NCBI GenBank assembly: GCA_031430875.1
Contig: JANPCI010000038.1
Coordinates: 1 to 8,614, forward strand
Direction: 5' to 3'
DNA: 8,614 nt
Source of the DNA: Sva-07 sp031430875
GTDB taxonomy: Bacteria; Actinomycetota; Acidimicrobiia; Acidimicrobiales; Ilumatobacteraceae
The notes beneath the pieces were generated by a model. The model had not been told where the DNA came from. It saw only the letters and a list, made by a program, of their open reading frames with translations, and made no database searches. Shown piece after piece: positions 1-6,238 of this stretch. Within the stretch, counting starts at the first letter, position 1, and the number at the start of each line of letters is the position of its first letter. A program made the position numbers and the translations under genes.

Positions 1-1052
1 GCATCTCGGCGCTGATGGATCGAACCGGCGTCGATCCGGGAGCTGTCGACGACGTCATCTTCGGCAACGTCGATTCGGTGGGGCCGCAGGCGGGGTGCAT
101 CGCCCGCACCTGCTGGCTGGCGGCCGGTCTGCCCGAGCACGTGCCGGGAACCACCATCGACCGCCAGTGCGGGTCGGCGCAGCAGGCGGTGCACTTCGCC
201 GCACAGGCCGTGATGAGCGGCACCATGGACCTGGTCGTGGCAGGCGGCGTGCAGAACATGACCATGATCCCGATCTCGTCGGCGATGACCGCCGGGCAGG
301 CGCTCGGGTTCGATGATCCGTTCACGGGATCAACGGGATGGACGACGCGTTACGGCAACGGCGAGGTCAGTCAGTTCGTCGGTGCCCAGATGATGGCCGA
401 CAAGTGGGACCTGTCGCGCGAGGAGATGGAGGACTTCGCCGTCGAGTCGCACAACCGTGCCCTACGGGCCCGAGCCGAAGGTCGATTCGACGCCGAGATC
501 GCCCCGCTCAACGGCCTCACGTTCGACGAGGGCCCGCGTGAGCCGAACCTCGACAAGATCCGGTCACTGCAACCGCTCACGCCGGACGGACGGTTGACTG
601 CGGCATTGGCGAGCCAGATCTCCGACGGGTCGGCGGCGCTGCTGATTGCCGGTGAGCAGGCGGTGAAGGACCACGGGCTCACGCCACGCGCCCGGATCCA
701 CCACATCAGTGTTCTGGCCGACGACCCGATCATGATGCTGTCGGCGCCGATCGCGGCGACCCGGCGGGCGCTGGCCAAGACCGGGATGACCATCGATGAC
801 ATCGACCTCGTCGAGATCAACGAGGCGTTCGCCCCGGTCGTGATGGCCTGGATGCGTGAGCTCGACGCCCCTCACTCGAAGGTCAACGTCAACGGGGGAG
901 CGATCGCGCTCGGCCATCCCCTCGGCGCGACAGGTGCCAGGTTGATGACCACCCTGCTGCACGAGCTCGAGCGCACCGGCGGCCGATTCGGGCTGCAGAC
1001 GATGTGCGAGGGCGGCGGCCAGGCCAACGTCACGATCATCGAACGCCTGTAG
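1..1052 (+). CDS. Thiolase (acetyl-CoA C-acyltransferase), 5' end missing
   Basis: Thiolase-fold acyltransferase: in beta-oxidation it cleaves 3-ketoacyl-CoA with free CoA, and run backwards it condenses two acyl-CoAs. The frame is open to the left edge, with residues ISAL before the first internal Met at 15, so that Met is not the start. About 30-40 N-terminal residues are missing compared with the usual ~390 aa. Numbering from the Met at 15, the nucleophilic cysteine is C52 in the IDRQCGS motif, followed by a glycine-rich VVAGGVQNM segment near 75-83. N269 to A273 form the NEAFA motif, H301 lies in GHPLGATGAR, and C331 lies in CEGGG, the second catalytic cysteine. All catalytic residues are therefore intact. 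The sequence shows no sign of SCP2-type thiolase divergence. The gene ends 9 bases before the stop codon of the oppositely oriented sulfatase, and no terminator hairpin fits between them. Degradative FadA type is more likely than biosynthetic, judging by the beta-oxidation neighbours, but sequence alone does not settle this. Confidence 0.93.
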   Translation, partial: ISALMDRTGVDPGAVDDVIFGNVDSVGPQAGCIARTCWLAAGLPEHVPGTTIDRQCGSAQQAVHFAAQAVMSGTMDLVVAGGVQNMTMIPISSAMTAGQALGFDDPFTGSTGWTTRYGNGEVSQFVGAQMMADKWDLSREEMEDFAVESHNRALRARAEGRFDAEIAPLNGLTFDEGPREPNLDKIRSLQPLTPDGRLTAALASQISDGSAALLIAGEQAVKDHGLTPRARIHHISVLADDPIMMLSAPIAATRRALAKTGMTIDDIDLVEINEAFAPVVMAWMRELDAPHSKVNVNGGAIALGHPLGATGARLMTTLLHELERTGGRFGLQTMCEGGGQANVTIIERL

Positions 1053-1061
1053 TCGCGCCGG

Positions 1062-3353
1062 TCATTCGAACTTGGCGCTCCAGTCACGCAGGAAGTCGAC
1101 GAAACGCCCAGGGGCATCCGGTGCCAGTTCACCAGGCTCGTACCGAACCCAGTGCAGCGTGCCCGTGTACGCGAACGCGCCGTTGGTCTCGTAGCGACTC
1201 CAATCGATGGGCGAGCTGCGGTCGATCCCGACATCGATCCCACTGAACGGCGCGATCGGCCACATCATGACGCAGGCCAGCGGCTCGCCGCGCTGCTCGC
1301 CGTCGAGGCGCACCGTCACGTCCCACATGGTGCCGCCCGGAGCGCCGACGTCGACGGTCACATGTTGCCGACCGGCGCTCGGCACACCGACATCATGCGT
1401 CGTGGTCGCACCGTGACCGTCGTTGTGCACGAAGACGAGACGGCCGTCGCGAACCTCGACCGCGTAGCCGCCGCCCTGGTCGCCGTGCGCGACGAGCACC
1501 CCTTCGTCACCCGGCTCATTCGAGAACTCGATACCGATCGTGAAGGCGCGTTGCCAGGTCAGCGACCCGCACCGGATCCTTTCGAGCGTGGGGGTACCCG
1601 GCCAGATGGTGACCGGCTCGGAGAACACTGCGTCGTCGGGCGGGCGCACCACCCAGCGCCAACCCGAACCCTCGTCCAACGGATAGACGTTGTTGGCGAT
1701 GGCGGCCTCGTGCCACCCACGCGACAGCTCGGCGACCCGCTCGGGTTGTTCGGCCGCGAGATCGCGGGTCTCGGTCGGGTCGGAGTCGAGGTCGTAGAGC
1801 TCCCATTCGTGGTCGCCGAACGCCGTGCGCGGCTGGCGGTTGGACACGACCTCCCACCCGTCACGATGGAACGCGCGGTGCCCTTCGTTCTCGTAGTACT
1901 GCGCCGTGCGCACCTCGGCGTGGGCGCCGTCGCGCAGCACTGGGACGAGCGAGGTCCCGTCCATCGTCCGCAGCGCATTGCCCCGGAAGTCGTTCGGAGC
2001 ACGCAGCCCGGCCAGGTCGAGCATGGTCGGGAGGATGTCGATGCAGTGCCCGTACTGAGTGCGGATCGCGCCGGGGTGATCGGTGAGGCCGGTCGGCCAG
2101 CTGATGATGCACGGTACCCGGATGCCCCCGGCGTGCGTGTGGCGCTTGTACAGCCGGAACGGTGTGTTCCCGGCCATCGCCCAGCCCCGCGGGTAGTGGC
2201 TCATCGTCTGCGGTGAGCCGATGAGGTCGAGTCGCTCGGCGTCACGAGTGACAGTGTCCGGTGCGCCCACGAGATGGGCGAAGTAGTTCGTCGTGCCGGT
2301 GGCCTCGCCTTCGCGGCTGGCCCCGTTGTCCGAGAGGTACACGACGATCGTGTTGTCCCACTGCCCCATTTCCTCGAGCGCGGCCCGCAGCCGCCCGAGG
2401 CTCTGGTCGATCTCGTCGACCATTGCTGCGTACACCGCCATGTACCGGGCGAAGACGAGTCGCTCGGTGTCGGACAGGTCATCCCAGGCCTGTACGCCGT
2501 CGGCGTCACTCGCTTCGCGGGGCGAGAGTTCGGTGCCCTCGGCCACGATGCCGAGTTCGAGCTGCCGCTCGAGGCGTCGCTGGCGGATGATGTCCCAGCC
2601 GACGTCGTAGGTGTGCCGGTAGCGCGCGATGTCGTCGGCCTTAGCGAGGAGCGGCGCGTGGGCGGCCGGATGCGCGAAGTACAGGAAGAACGGTTGACCT
2701 GGCCGGCTGGCATCGCGTTCACGGATCATGGTGATCGCTCGATCCGTGAGATCGTCGGTGAGGAAGTAGCCCTCGGGGTACTGGTCGTTGGCGACCACGT
2801 GGTTGTCCTCCACGAGCCGGTGGGGCTGATGCAGGTTGGTGAACGCTTCGAGAATCCCGTAGAAGCGGTCGAAGCCGCGCTGTAACGGCCAGCCATCCTG
2901 GGGTCCGCCCGCAGACATGGCGCTGTCGCGGCACAGGTGCCACTTACCAACCATCATCGTCGCATAGCCATGGCCACGCAGGATCTCCGCAGCGGTGGTG
3001 ACGTCGTGTCCGAGTTCGGCCCGGTAGCCCGGGAATCCGGGATCGTCCTGGGCGACGTGGCCCATGCCTGCCGCGTGGCAGTTCACGCCGGTGAGCAGGC
3101 TGGCCCTGGTCGGCGAGCACATCGGATTGACGTGGAAGTTCGCGAGGCGTACTCCCTCTGCAGCCAGGCGGTCGAGGTGCGGCGTGTCGATCTCGGCGCC
3201 GAAGCACCCGATGTCGGCGAAGCCGACATCGTCGGCGAGCACGAACACGATGTTCGGGGCGTCGGGCGGTGCGACCGGGCGCGCGGGCCAGTGCGGCTCG
3301 GAGCCGGCCATCGTTCGGCCGACTCTTCCGGGAATCGGTGGCTGCTCAGTCAT
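1062..3353 (-). CDS. Type I (formylglycine) arylsulfatase, about 763 aa, cytosolic type
   Basis: Hydrolyses sulfate esters. Visible hallmarks, numbered from the Met at 3353: metal-binding D41-D42 in LADDVG; the sulfatase signature C79-S-P-T-R83, whose cysteine is converted to formylglycine; K137 and H139 in GKWHL; H232 in AHAPLLAK; D342-N343 in SDNGAS; K403 in LYKRHTHAGG; and the ELYDLDSDPTETRDL block at 518-532 that closes the catalytic domain. Residues 598-750 form a glycine- and beta-rich C-terminal domain (GVLVAHGDQGGGYAVEVRDG, later FAYTGTLHWVRYE), as in mycobacterial AtsA/AtsD-type enzymes of nearly 790 aa. No signal peptide or membrane segment is visible, so it probably acts in the cytosol. 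The frame is open 104 codons further upstream, but that part overlaps the crotonase gene. The ATG at 3353 overlaps the crotonase stop by 8 bases (ATGACTGA), implying translational coupling. A second ATG at 3311, preceded by GGAAGAG, is a possible alternative. The substrate (steroid, lipid, alkyl or polysaccharide sulfate) cannot be read from the sequence. Confidence 0.95.
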   Translation of the reverse strand: MTEQPPIPGRVGRTMAGSEPHWPARPVAPPDAPNIVFVLADDVGFADIGCFGAEIDTPHLDRLAAEGVRLANFHVNPMCSPTRASLLTGVNCHAAGMGHVAQDDPGFPGYRAELGHDVTTAAEILRGHGYATMMVGKWHLCRDSAMSAGGPQDGWPLQRGFDRFYGILEAFTNLHQPHRLVEDNHVVANDQYPEGYFLTDDLTDRAITMIRERDASRPGQPFFLYFAHPAAHAPLLAKADDIARYRHTYDVGWDIIRQRRLERQLELGIVAEGTELSPREASDADGVQAWDDLSDTERLVFARYMAVYAAMVDEIDQSLGRLRAALEEMGQWDNTIVVYLSDNGASREGEATGTTNYFAHLVGAPDTVTRDAERLDLIGSPQTMSHYPRGWAMAGNTPFRLYKRHTHAGGIRVPCIISWPTGLTDHPGAIRTQYGHCIDILPTMLDLAGLRAPNDFRGNALRTMDGTSLVPVLRDGAHAEVRTAQYYENEGHRAFHRDGWEVVSNRQPRTAFGDHEWELYDLDSDPTETRDLAAEQPERVAELSRGWHEAAIANNVYPLDEGSGWRWVVRPPDDAVFSEPVTIWPGTPTLERIRCGSLTWQRAFTIGIEFSNEPGDEGVLVAHGDQGGGYAVEVRDGRLVFVHNDGHGATTTHDVGVPSAGRQHVTVDVGAPGGTMWDVTVRLDGEQRGEPLACVMMWPIAPFSGIDVGIDRSSPIDWSRYETNGAFAYTGTLHWVRYEPGELAPDAPGRFVDFLRDWSAKFE

Positions 3354-4077
3354 CCGACGGTGTGCTGAAAAGCGCGACAAAGGCAGCGTCCTCACGGCTG
3401 CGTGCCTGGCGTGACCGCTCGCCACGACCAGCGAGCATGAGTTGTTTGGCGGTCTGTACGGCCCACGGTGACTGCTCGGCGATGCTCGTCGCGAGGGCCA
3501 GTGCGTCGGCCACCACGCGTTCGCGAGGTGATGTGCGCAGCGCCAGGCCGAACGTGACTGCCTCGTCACCATCGATCCAACGCGACGTGAACAGCAACTC
3601 GGCGGCACGCTGCCAGCCGATCGCGTCGGCAAGCAGAACACTCGATCCGGCCTCCGGGGGAACACCGAGTTCGGAGAACGGCACCCGCAGTCGTGCGTCG
3701 ATCGCGACGAGCACGATGTCGCAGTGCAGGAGCATGGTCATCCCGATGCCGACCGCGTCGCCGTTCACCGCGGCAACCAACGGCTTGGGAAATGACTCGA
3801 GTTGCATCAGCAGGTGGGGAAAGCCGCCGTTCTCGCCGACGGCCACGGTGCCACTCGACATGGCCGCCATTTCCTGCAGATCCTGGCCGGCGCTGAACGC
3901 CGTGCCCGATCCCGTGACCAGCACGACGTGGACGTCCGGGTCGTCAGCGGCTGCGCCGAGTGCCTCGGCGAGCGCGTGATAGTGGTGCTGGTCGAACGCG
4001 TTGCGACGTTCGGCGCGGTCGATGGTGCAGATCCTGACATTCCCCTCGTCCGCCACCCCGATCATGGCGGCGACCAT
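3346..4077 (-). CDS. Enoyl-CoA hydratase/isomerase family (crotonase) protein, isomerase-like active site
   Basis: Crotonase-fold enzyme of 243 aa, near the usual 250-260. The oxyanion-hole segments are clear: FSAGQDL at 61-67 and NGDAVGIGMTMLLHCD at 105-120. By alignment to rat mitochondrial enoyl-CoA hydratase, whose catalytic pair is Glu144 and Glu164, this protein has T114 and F134 at those places, so classical hydratase activity is doubtful. E142 in PPEAGSS sits where delta3-delta2-enoyl-CoA isomerases (ECI2/PECI type) carry their single catalytic glutamate. I therefore favour an enoyl-CoA isomerase or another crotonase reaction. Two starts are possible: ATG at 4077, or ATG at 4065 (giving 239 aa). 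The 4065 start has TATGGT (4078-4073) followed by 7 bases, the geometry of a leaderless transcript. Neither start has a Shine-Dalgarno site. The gene overlaps the downstream sulfatase start by 8 bases and is divergent from the amidohydrolase operon. Family certain; reaction inferred. Confidence 0.93.
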   Translation of the reverse strand: MVAAMIGVADEGNVRICTIDRAERRNAFDQHHYHALAEALGAAADDPDVHVVLVTGSGTAFSAGQDLQEMAAMSSGTVAVGENGGFPHLLMQLESFPKPLVAAVNGDAVGIGMTMLLHCDIVLVAIDARLRVPFSELGVPPEAGSSVLLADAIGWQRAAELLFTSRWIDGDEAVTFGLALRTSPRERVVADALALATSIAEQSPWAVQTAKQLMLAGRGERSRQARSREDAAFVALFSTPSDD

Positions 4078-4078
4078 A
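4073..4078 (-). promoter_or_regulatory. Candidate -10 element TATGGT for the crotonase-sulfatase transcript
   Basis: Read on the minus strand, TATGGT fits the actinobacterial TANNNT -10 consensus and is followed by 7 bases and then the ATG at 4065. This suggests transcription starts at or next to that ATG, giving a leaderless mRNA. It overlaps the alternative ATG at 4077, so if it is real the shorter start is correct. No convincing -35 hexamer is visible. This is a single short motif, so the call is tentative. Confidence 0.4.
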
Positions 4079-4115
4079 GTGCGCCACGGGTCCGAAGTTG
4101 CCGTGAGCGCTCGCG

Positions 4116-4121
4116 TAGGGT
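4116..4121 (+). promoter_or_regulatory. Candidate -10 element TAGGGT for the amidohydrolase operon
   Basis: TAGGGT matches TANNNT and its last T lies 7 bases upstream of the A of the ATG at 4128, exactly where a -10 box sits if transcription begins on the start codon. No good Shine-Dalgarno site competes with this reading, although the GTAGGG itself could pair weakly with 16S rRNA. A TTGCCG at 4098-4103 resembles a -35 box, but only 12 bases separate it from TAGGGT, too few for a standard sigma-70-type promoter. Confidence 0.5.
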
Positions 4122-4127
4122 TGCGGC

Positions 4128-5309
4128 ATGGAGGATCTCGGCTACGTACCGTTCGATTGCGACAATCACTACTACGAGGCGCTCGACGCGTTCACCCGCC
4201 ACCTCGACCCCGCCCTCGGCCCGCGTTGCGTGCAATGGTGCGAGATCGACGGGCGTCGATACCACGTGGTCGGTGGGGTGGTGAGCAGGGTGGTCACGAA
4301 CCCCACGTTCGATCCGATCTCGCCGGCCGGATCGATGCACGACTACTTCCGTGGCAATCCCGAGGGCAAGCATCCGCTCGAGTTCCTCACCGCCCGCGAG
4401 CCGATCCGACCCGAGTACCGCGATCGCGATGCCCGGTTGGCGGTGATGGACGAACAGGGTCTGTCGTCGATCTGGCTGTTCCCGACGCTCGGAATGCTCT
4501 ACGAAGAGCTGTTGCACAACGATCCGTTCGCGGTGTGTGCAACGTTCACCGCCTTCAACCGTTGGCTGGCCGAGGATTGGGGGTTCGCCTACCGCGACCG
4601 GATCTACGGCGCCCCGTACCTGTCGCTCGCCGACGTCGACTGGGCGTGTGCCGAACTCGACCGGGTACTCGGCGAAGGGGCCAGGGTCATCGTGATGCGA
4701 CCGGCAGCCGTGGTCACCGCCACCGGTCCCCGCTCGCCGTTCGACCCGATGTTCGACCCGTTCTGGGCCAGAGTCGATGAAGCCGGGATCGCAGTGGTCG
4801 TGCACGCCGGCGACAGCGGCTACTCATCGAATGGCTACGCCGACGACGCATTCTCGGCGCAATTCTCCGGTGGGGGTTGGAAGCCGTCCATCAAGAGCTT
4901 CGCCATCGAACGCGCGGCAGCCGACTTCGTGATCACGTCGGTGTTCGAGAAGCTGTTCGATCGGTTCCCCAATCTGCGGATGGCGTCGGTCGAGAACGGG
5001 TCCGACTATCTGGCCGAGACGATGCACAAGCTCGGCTCGACCCATCACAAGATGCCCGGTTACTTCAGCGAGCACCCGGTCGAGACCCTCAAGCGGCACT
5101 GGTGGATCAACCCCTTCTGGGAGGACGACGTGACGCAGATCGTCGAGCTGATGGGTGCCGACCGGGTGATCTTCGGCAGCGACTGGCCCCACATCGAAGG
5201 CATGCCGCAGCCACTCGACTACCTCAGCGAACTGAAGCGCTTCGACGACGACGATCGACGCAAGATCCTGCTCGACAATGTCAGCGCGCTGACCGCTCCC
5301 GCCGTCTGA
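4128..5309 (+). CDS. Amidohydrolase 2 family (ACMSD-like) metal-dependent hydrolase or decarboxylase
   Basis: A 393-aa TIM-barrel metalloenzyme of the amidohydrolase-2 group, which contains hydrolases and non-oxidative decarboxylases such as ACMSD and gamma-resorcylate decarboxylase. The N-terminal metal motif reads D10-C-D12-N-H14, in place of the common HxH or ExH. H226 lies in VVVHAGDSG, E289 in SVENG, and D352 in VIFGSDWPHIEG, the usual C-terminal catalytic aspartate. No signal peptide is present, so it is cytosolic. The ATG at 4128 is chosen because the protein begins right at the conserved metal motif and because of the TAGGGT box just upstream. It is the first gene of a three-gene plus-strand operon; the next gene starts 8 bases after the stop. 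It may open a ring, hydrolyse a C-C or C-N bond, or decarboxylate an intermediate that the following genes process. Family assignment is strong; substrate unknown. Confidence 0.9.
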   Translation: MEDLGYVPFDCDNHYYEALDAFTRHLDPALGPRCVQWCEIDGRRYHVVGGVVSRVVTNPTFDPISPAGSMHDYFRGNPEGKHPLEFLTAREPIRPEYRDRDARLAVMDEQGLSSIWLFPTLGMLYEELLHNDPFAVCATFTAFNRWLAEDWGFAYRDRIYGAPYLSLADVDWACAELDRVLGEGARVIVMRPAAVVTATGPRSPFDPMFDPFWARVDEAGIAVVVHAGDSGYSSNGYADDAFSAQFSGGGWKPSIKSFAIERAAADFVITSVFEKLFDRFPNLRMASVENGSDYLAETMHKLGSTHHKMPGYFSEHPVETLKRHWWINPFWEDDVTQIVELMGADRVIFGSDWPHIEGMPQPLDYLSELKRFDDDDRRKILLDNVSALTAPAV

Positions 5310-5317
5310 TCCACAGC

Positions 5318-6238
5318 GTGTTCTCCATCGCCCCCGGTACCAGGATCGTCGGGATCCAGCTCCCCATCCAAGCGCAGAGTTCGTACTTCGTCGCCGAGTG
5401 GGAGCGCACGGCGGGTCCGGCGGACATGGCCCGTGTCGCCCAGGTCTGCGATGAGGCCGGGTACGGCTATGTCGGCGTCTGTGATCACGTCTCGCTGCCC
5501 GCCGCCGCGGCGGATTCGATGGGCACCCACTGGGTCGACCCCATCGCCACGCTGAGTTGGCTGGCTGCGCTCACCACACGGGTGATGCTGTTGAGCCACG
5601 TCTACGTGCTCCCGTACCGTCACCCACTGATTGCCGCCAAGCAGTTCGCGACGATCGACCATCTGTCGGGTGGCCGGATGATCTGTGGCATCGGCGCCGG
5701 TCATGTCCAGGCCGAGTTCGAGCACCTCGGCGTCGACTTCGCCCGTCGAGGCAGCATGGTCGACGCCGGCATTCCGGTGCTGGACGCGGCACTGACGAGC
5801 GAGTTCGTCGACGGTTTCGGCGCCCGTCCCCGCCCGGTGCAGCAGCCGCGGCCACCGATCTGGGTGGCGGGATCATCGCCGGCAGCCATCAAGCGGGCAG
5901 CCCGCATGGCCGATGGATGGCTTCCGCAGGGACCTTCGGATGCGATCATGGTGGCGATGCTGCAGCAGGAGCGGAGGTCGGCCGGACGCGCCGACCACCC
6001 GATGGCGATCGGCCACATCACTCCGTTCCTGCACGTCGGCTCGCCGTCGCGGGATGTCGGCGAGGCGACGTTGAGCGGCTCACCGCAGAGCATCGCCGAG
6101 CGCGTTCTCGCCGGCACCGCCGACGGTGTGAACCAGCTGCAAGTGCGGTTCAAGGCTCGCAGTTGCGACGAGTTGTGTGAGCAACTGCAGATGTTCGGTG
6201 CCGACGTGGCGCCGCTGCTCACCGAGGTCGTGTCGTGA
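5318..6238 (+). CDS. LLM-class (luciferase-like) oxidoreductase, probably F420-dependent
   Basis: Bacterial-luciferase-like TIM-barrel protein, 306 aa from the GTG at 5318, close to the usual 290-320 aa. In order: DEAGYGYVGVCDHVSLP at 45-61 with the conserved DH, YRHPLIAAKQFATIDHLSGG near 100-119, CGIGAGH at 123-129 with a following glutamate, PRPPIWVAGSSP at 177-188, and AARMADGWLPQG near 194-205. These are the blocks of actinobacterial F420-dependent LLM oxidoreductases; dependence on flavin instead is possible, and the cofactor is inferred from the family. The frame is open far upstream inside the amidohydrolase gene, but that part is out of frame with a clearly real gene, and GTG 5318 is the first sensible start after its stop codon. 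There is no Shine-Dalgarno site, so reinitiation after the amidohydrolase stop 8 bases upstream is likely. Its end overlaps the next start by four bases (GTGA). It probably reduces or oxidises a carbonyl, enoyl or alcohol group of the operon's substrate. Confidence 0.9.
   Translation: MFSIAPGTRIVGIQLPIQAQSSYFVAEWERTAGPADMARVAQVCDEAGYGYVGVCDHVSLPAAAADSMGTHWVDPIATLSWLAALTTRVMLLSHVYVLPYRHPLIAAKQFATIDHLSGGRMICGIGAGHVQAEFEHLGVDFARRGSMVDAGIPVLDAALTSEFVDGFGARPRPVQQPRPPIWVAGSSPAAIKRAARMADGWLPQGPSDAIMVAMLQQERRSAGRADHPMAIGHITPFLHVGSPSRDVGEATLSGSPQSIAERVLAGTADGVNQLQVRFKARSCDELCEQLQMFGADVAPLLTEVVS
6224..6227 (+). promoter_or_regulatory. Shine-Dalgarno site for the acyl-CoA synthetase
   Basis: GAGG inside the end of the oxidoreductase gene lies 7 bases before the GTG at 6235. 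It is the best-placed ribosome binding site in the operon and supports the GTG start in the GTGA overlap. Confidence 0.5.

Noticed and set aside
1152..2216. 354-codon open frame on the plus strand inside the sulfatase gene
   Set aside because: Antisense to conserved sulfatase sequence, with a compositionally biased translation and no family motif.
3354..3665. 104-codon upstream extension of the sulfatase frame
   Set aside because: It overlaps the crotonase gene out of frame, its translation lacks family similarity, and sulfatase homology begins only shortly before the LADD motif; the ATG at 3353 in the ATGACTGA overlap is the natural start.
4098..4103. TTGCCG as the -35 box of the amidohydrolase promoter
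   Set aside because: Only 12 bases separate it from TAGGGT, too short for a usual 16-19 base spacer.
4877..5317. 147-codon upstream extension of the LLM oxidoreductase frame
   Set aside because: It lies inside the amidohydrolase gene in another frame and has an Arg/Asp-rich translation; luciferase-family homology begins just after the GTG at 5318.
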